Notes under the pieces: generated by a model
The model's database searches: none
Seen by the model: the letters and a program-made list of their open reading frames with translations, nothing else
Told to the model about the DNA's origin: nothing
Position numbers and translations under genes: made by a program
Shown here: positions 5,356 to 5,853 of the stretch, one piece after another
How the letters are laid out: each line of letters starts with the position of its first letter
Numbering within the stretch: the first letter of the stretch is position 1
Origin: JBKPFU01 sp046728975
GTDB taxonomy: Bacteria > Actinomycetota > Thermoleophilia > Gaiellales > Gaiellaceae
NCBI GenBank assembly: GCA_046728975.1
Contig: JBKPFU010000193.1
Span: 1-5,853 of the forward strand
Length of the DNA: 5,853 nt
Reading direction: 5' to 3'

Positions 5356-5853
5356 CTAACCTACGGACCCCTCCATCTGGAGCTGGATCAGGCGGTTCAT
5401 CTCGACCGCGTACTCCAGAGGAAGTTCTTTCGTGATCGGCTCGACAAATCCGGAGACGACCATCGCGGTCGCCTCGGCCTCGGAGAGGCCGCGCGACATC
5501 AGGTAGAAGAGCTGCTCCTCGCCGATCTTCGACACGGTCGCCTCGTGCCCGACGTCGACGTTGTTCTCGTCGATTCGGATGTACGGGTACGTGTCCGTCC
5601 GCGAGTCCTCGTCCAGGATCAGCGCGTCGCAGACGACCTTCGACTTCGAGCCCTCGGCCCCCTTGGCCACCTCGAGCAGCCCCCGGTAGGACGAGCGCCC
5701 GCCGTTCTTCGAGATCGACTTGGAGGTGATTACCGAGGATGTCCGCGGTGCGACGTGGACGGCCTTGCCGCCGGCGTCCTGGTGCTGGCCCTCGTTCGCA
5801 AACGCGATCGAGAGCACCTCGCCGTGCGCGCCCTCCCCGAGCAGCCAGATCGC
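5356..5853 (-). CDS. sufB: SufB, Fe-S cluster assembly scaffold protein, N-terminal part outside window
   Basis: Core scaffold of the SufBC2D complex; accepts persulfide sulfur from SufS (through SufE or SufU) and builds the Fe-S cluster. The frame is open to the right edge, giving the C-terminal 165 residues of a protein usually about 470-495 long. Seen: IAFANEGQHQDAGGKA, TSKSISKNGGRSSYRGL, VVCDALILDE, DVGHEATVSK, EEQLFYLMSRGLSEAEA and ELPLEYAVEMNRLIQ. The Cys at 5629-5631 aligns with E. coli SufB Cys405, and the Glu at 5542-5544 (in HEAT) with Glu434, both needed for cluster assembly, so the active core is intact. It ends ...MEGSVG then TAG, the usual SufB terminus. The downstream neighbour is a VOC gene where most SUF operons place sufD or sufC. 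Confidence 0.96.
   Translation of the reverse strand, partial: AIWLLGEGAHGEVLSIAFANEGQHQDAGGKAVHVAPRTSSVITSKSISKNGGRSSYRGLLEVAKGAEGSKSKVVCDALILDEDSRTDTYPYIRIDENNVDVGHEATVSKIGEEQLFYLMSRGLSEAEATAMVVSGFVEPITKELPLEYAVEMNRLIQLQMEGSVG

Overview
The window is high-GC DNA with strong G/C preference at third codon positions, GTG and TTG starts alongside ATG, and few Shine-Dalgarno sites. It carries a dispersed SUF iron-sulfur cluster assembly locus. These traits, and the look of the secreted proteins, fit an actinobacterium, most likely an uncultured Thermoleophilia-type lineage (Gaiellales/Solirubrobacterales). That placement is an inference from style, not from a marker gene.

Layout, right to left along the minus strand. 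The C-terminal third of sufB enters from the right edge and stops at 5356. Two VOC-superfamily (glyoxalase/bleomycin-resistance fold) genes follow. The first encodes a double-domain protein (4584-5324) and the second a single-domain protein (4222-4584), joined by a TGATG stop/start overlap. The single-domain gene overlaps the start of a complete sufD (3054-4235) by 14 nt, and the sufD ribosome binding site lies inside the VOC gene. After 76 nt comes a secreted-protein gene (2210-2977), still on the minus strand, cut in two by one in-frame TAG. Facing it, with 3 nt between the stop codons, is a plus-strand gene (851-2206) for a lipid-anchored cytochrome c fused to a large Cys/His-rich domain. 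Divergent from that gene, with 26 nt between starts, is sufS (minus strand, 824 to the left edge), complete at its N-terminus and cut off before its catalytic cysteine.

How the genes work together: SufS takes sulfur from cysteine, and SufB and SufD (with SufC, not in this window) form the scaffold that builds Fe-S clusters. The VOC genes sit between sufB and sufD, tightly packed and translationally linked to sufD, so they are probably co-expressed with the SUF machinery. Their substrate is unknown. The two extracytoplasmic genes split sufS from sufBD and have no obvious link to cluster assembly.

The most novel-looking object is the cytochrome c lipoprotein. Its C-terminal ~330 residues contain 18 cysteines. 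In the last part these form regular pairs 10-11 residues apart that recur every 32-34 residues, preceded by a His-rich segment containing HEIGH. I do not recognise this domain as a named family. There is no gene-free stretch longer than 76 nt, and I see no RNA gene, CRISPR array, insertion sequence or convincing terminator.
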